DNA of 64,000 nt from assembly GCF_023910635.1 (NCBI RefSeq), contig NZ_JAAVVZ010000002.1:246822-310821 (forward strand). The letters run 5' to 3'. Each line of letters opens with the position of its first letter. The first letter of the stretch is position 1. This DNA is from Sphingorhabdus sp. (GTDB taxonomy: Bacteria > Pseudomonadota > Alphaproteobacteria > Sphingomonadales > Sphingomonadaceae). The notes under the pieces were generated by a model. It was not told where the DNA came from and searched no databases. It saw only the letters and a program-made list of their open reading frames with translations. Of this stretch, positions 63,595-64,000 are shown one piece after another. The translations under genes were made by a program, and so were the position numbers.

Positions 63595-63927
63595 CGGCCC
63601 AAATCTCCTGATTGTCGCCGCATGGCATAACAGACGCGACAAGTGCCCGCCAACTTATGCGAAAGAAAATGGTTAAAAAACCTTTAATGGCCGTCACAAA
63701 TTGGGACAGCGGGCAATTATGTCGGATTTCGCGGCATTTTAGGATGGCCAATATCGCTAACAAAACGTTAACGTTCCGTGATGATGAAAAGACTACGGGT
63801 CATTTACAATGAATCCCTGCGCCATTTGTTGCGCCACTTAACGTCGCCAAACTTAAGCGGGTTAGTTCAAGGCGTGTCGCCACCAAAGCCTTGGTGGCGC
63901 AAGGAAGACACGCATGTGTTCATACTA
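63595..63927. other. Gene-free stretch before the second IS427 copy
   Basis: This holds the promoter of the quinone oxidoreductase. A strong hairpin, CGCCACCAA-AGCC-TTGGTGGCG, lies at 63875-63896 without a T-run. The plus frame beginning near 63778 may be the start of a gene cut by the IS insertion, but it has no recognisable domain. Confidence 0.35.
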
Positions 63928-64000
63928 GGCCACAGACTCATTATGTCTCAACCAGATCCGGATTGATGCGAGTTGGACAGAGGCGAGATAATTATCGTCT
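63928..64000 (-). mobile_element. IS427-group insertion sequence, second copy, cut by window edge
   Basis: From GGCCACAGACTCATTATG the 73 bases are the exact complement of bases 30014-30086 of the intact copy. The sequence is therefore the 3' end of the same element in the opposite orientation. A TA target pair precedes it (63926-63927). The rest lies beyond the window. Confidence 0.88.

Noticed and set aside
63778..63966. A short plus frame running into the second IS427 copy
   Set aside because: No recognisable product and it reads into the insertion sequence in an unrelated frame. At most it is the start of an interrupted gene.

Overview
The window reads as a chromosomal stretch of a sphingomonad-type alphaproteobacterium. 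This is an inference from the content: an EL222-like LOV-HTH regulator beside a xanthorhodopsin-type pump and blh, a tonB-exbB-exbD-exbD operon, an orphan IorA-like subunit, a coniferyl-aldehyde-dehydrogenase-like ALDH, and several TTG/GTG starts behind good Shine-Dalgarno sequences.

Left part, 1-32 kb, is accessory DNA. It opens with the end of a Rad50/SMC-like ATPase and an IS3 transposase remnant. A 15.4-kb six-gene operon follows on the minus strand (17262 to 1893), coding for very large beta-rich proteins. They are a DUF6603-type protein of 1466 aa, two proteins with IPT/TIG-like repeats (1115 and 1407 aa), a fibre-like protein (547 aa), a ComEC-like metallo-beta-lactamase-fold protein (408 aa) and a small unknown (150 aa). 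None has a recognisable Sec signal peptide, and I know of no described function for the set; it is the best candidate here for an undescribed system. It is bounded by IS3 fragments facing inward and by an IS5 remnant, and is followed by a hipBA module, a tyrosine recombinase with an in-frame TGA, a DUF4143-type ATPase coupled to a truncated NTPase, a 1549-aa cadherin-repeat autotransporter-like adhesin, and three intact insertion sequences (IS481, IS427-group IS5, IS1031-like IS5) around a cupin gene.

Middle and right parts, 32-64 kb, are mostly housekeeping genes: nrdAB, class I fumarase, an FKBP isomerase, rpsU, a class II aldolase-family protein, an IorA-like protein, an HNH nuclease, gluQ, a HIG1 protein, a PduO-type cobalamin adenosyltransferase, the TonB system and an M20 peptidase. 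Next comes a light module: blh makes retinal, the rhodopsin uses it to pump protons, and a divergent blue-light LOV-HTH factor probably controls the promoter. After it lie a GYYD-repeat envelope protein, glnA-glnB, a PQQ/haem alcohol dehydrogenase lipoprotein, a DJ-1/PfpI protein, a lipid or aromatic-acid catabolic group (thiolase, acyl-CoA synthetase, aldehyde dehydrogenase), tRNA-Leu(CAA), an SDR and a quinone oxidoreductase. A second copy of the IS427-group element is cut by the right edge.
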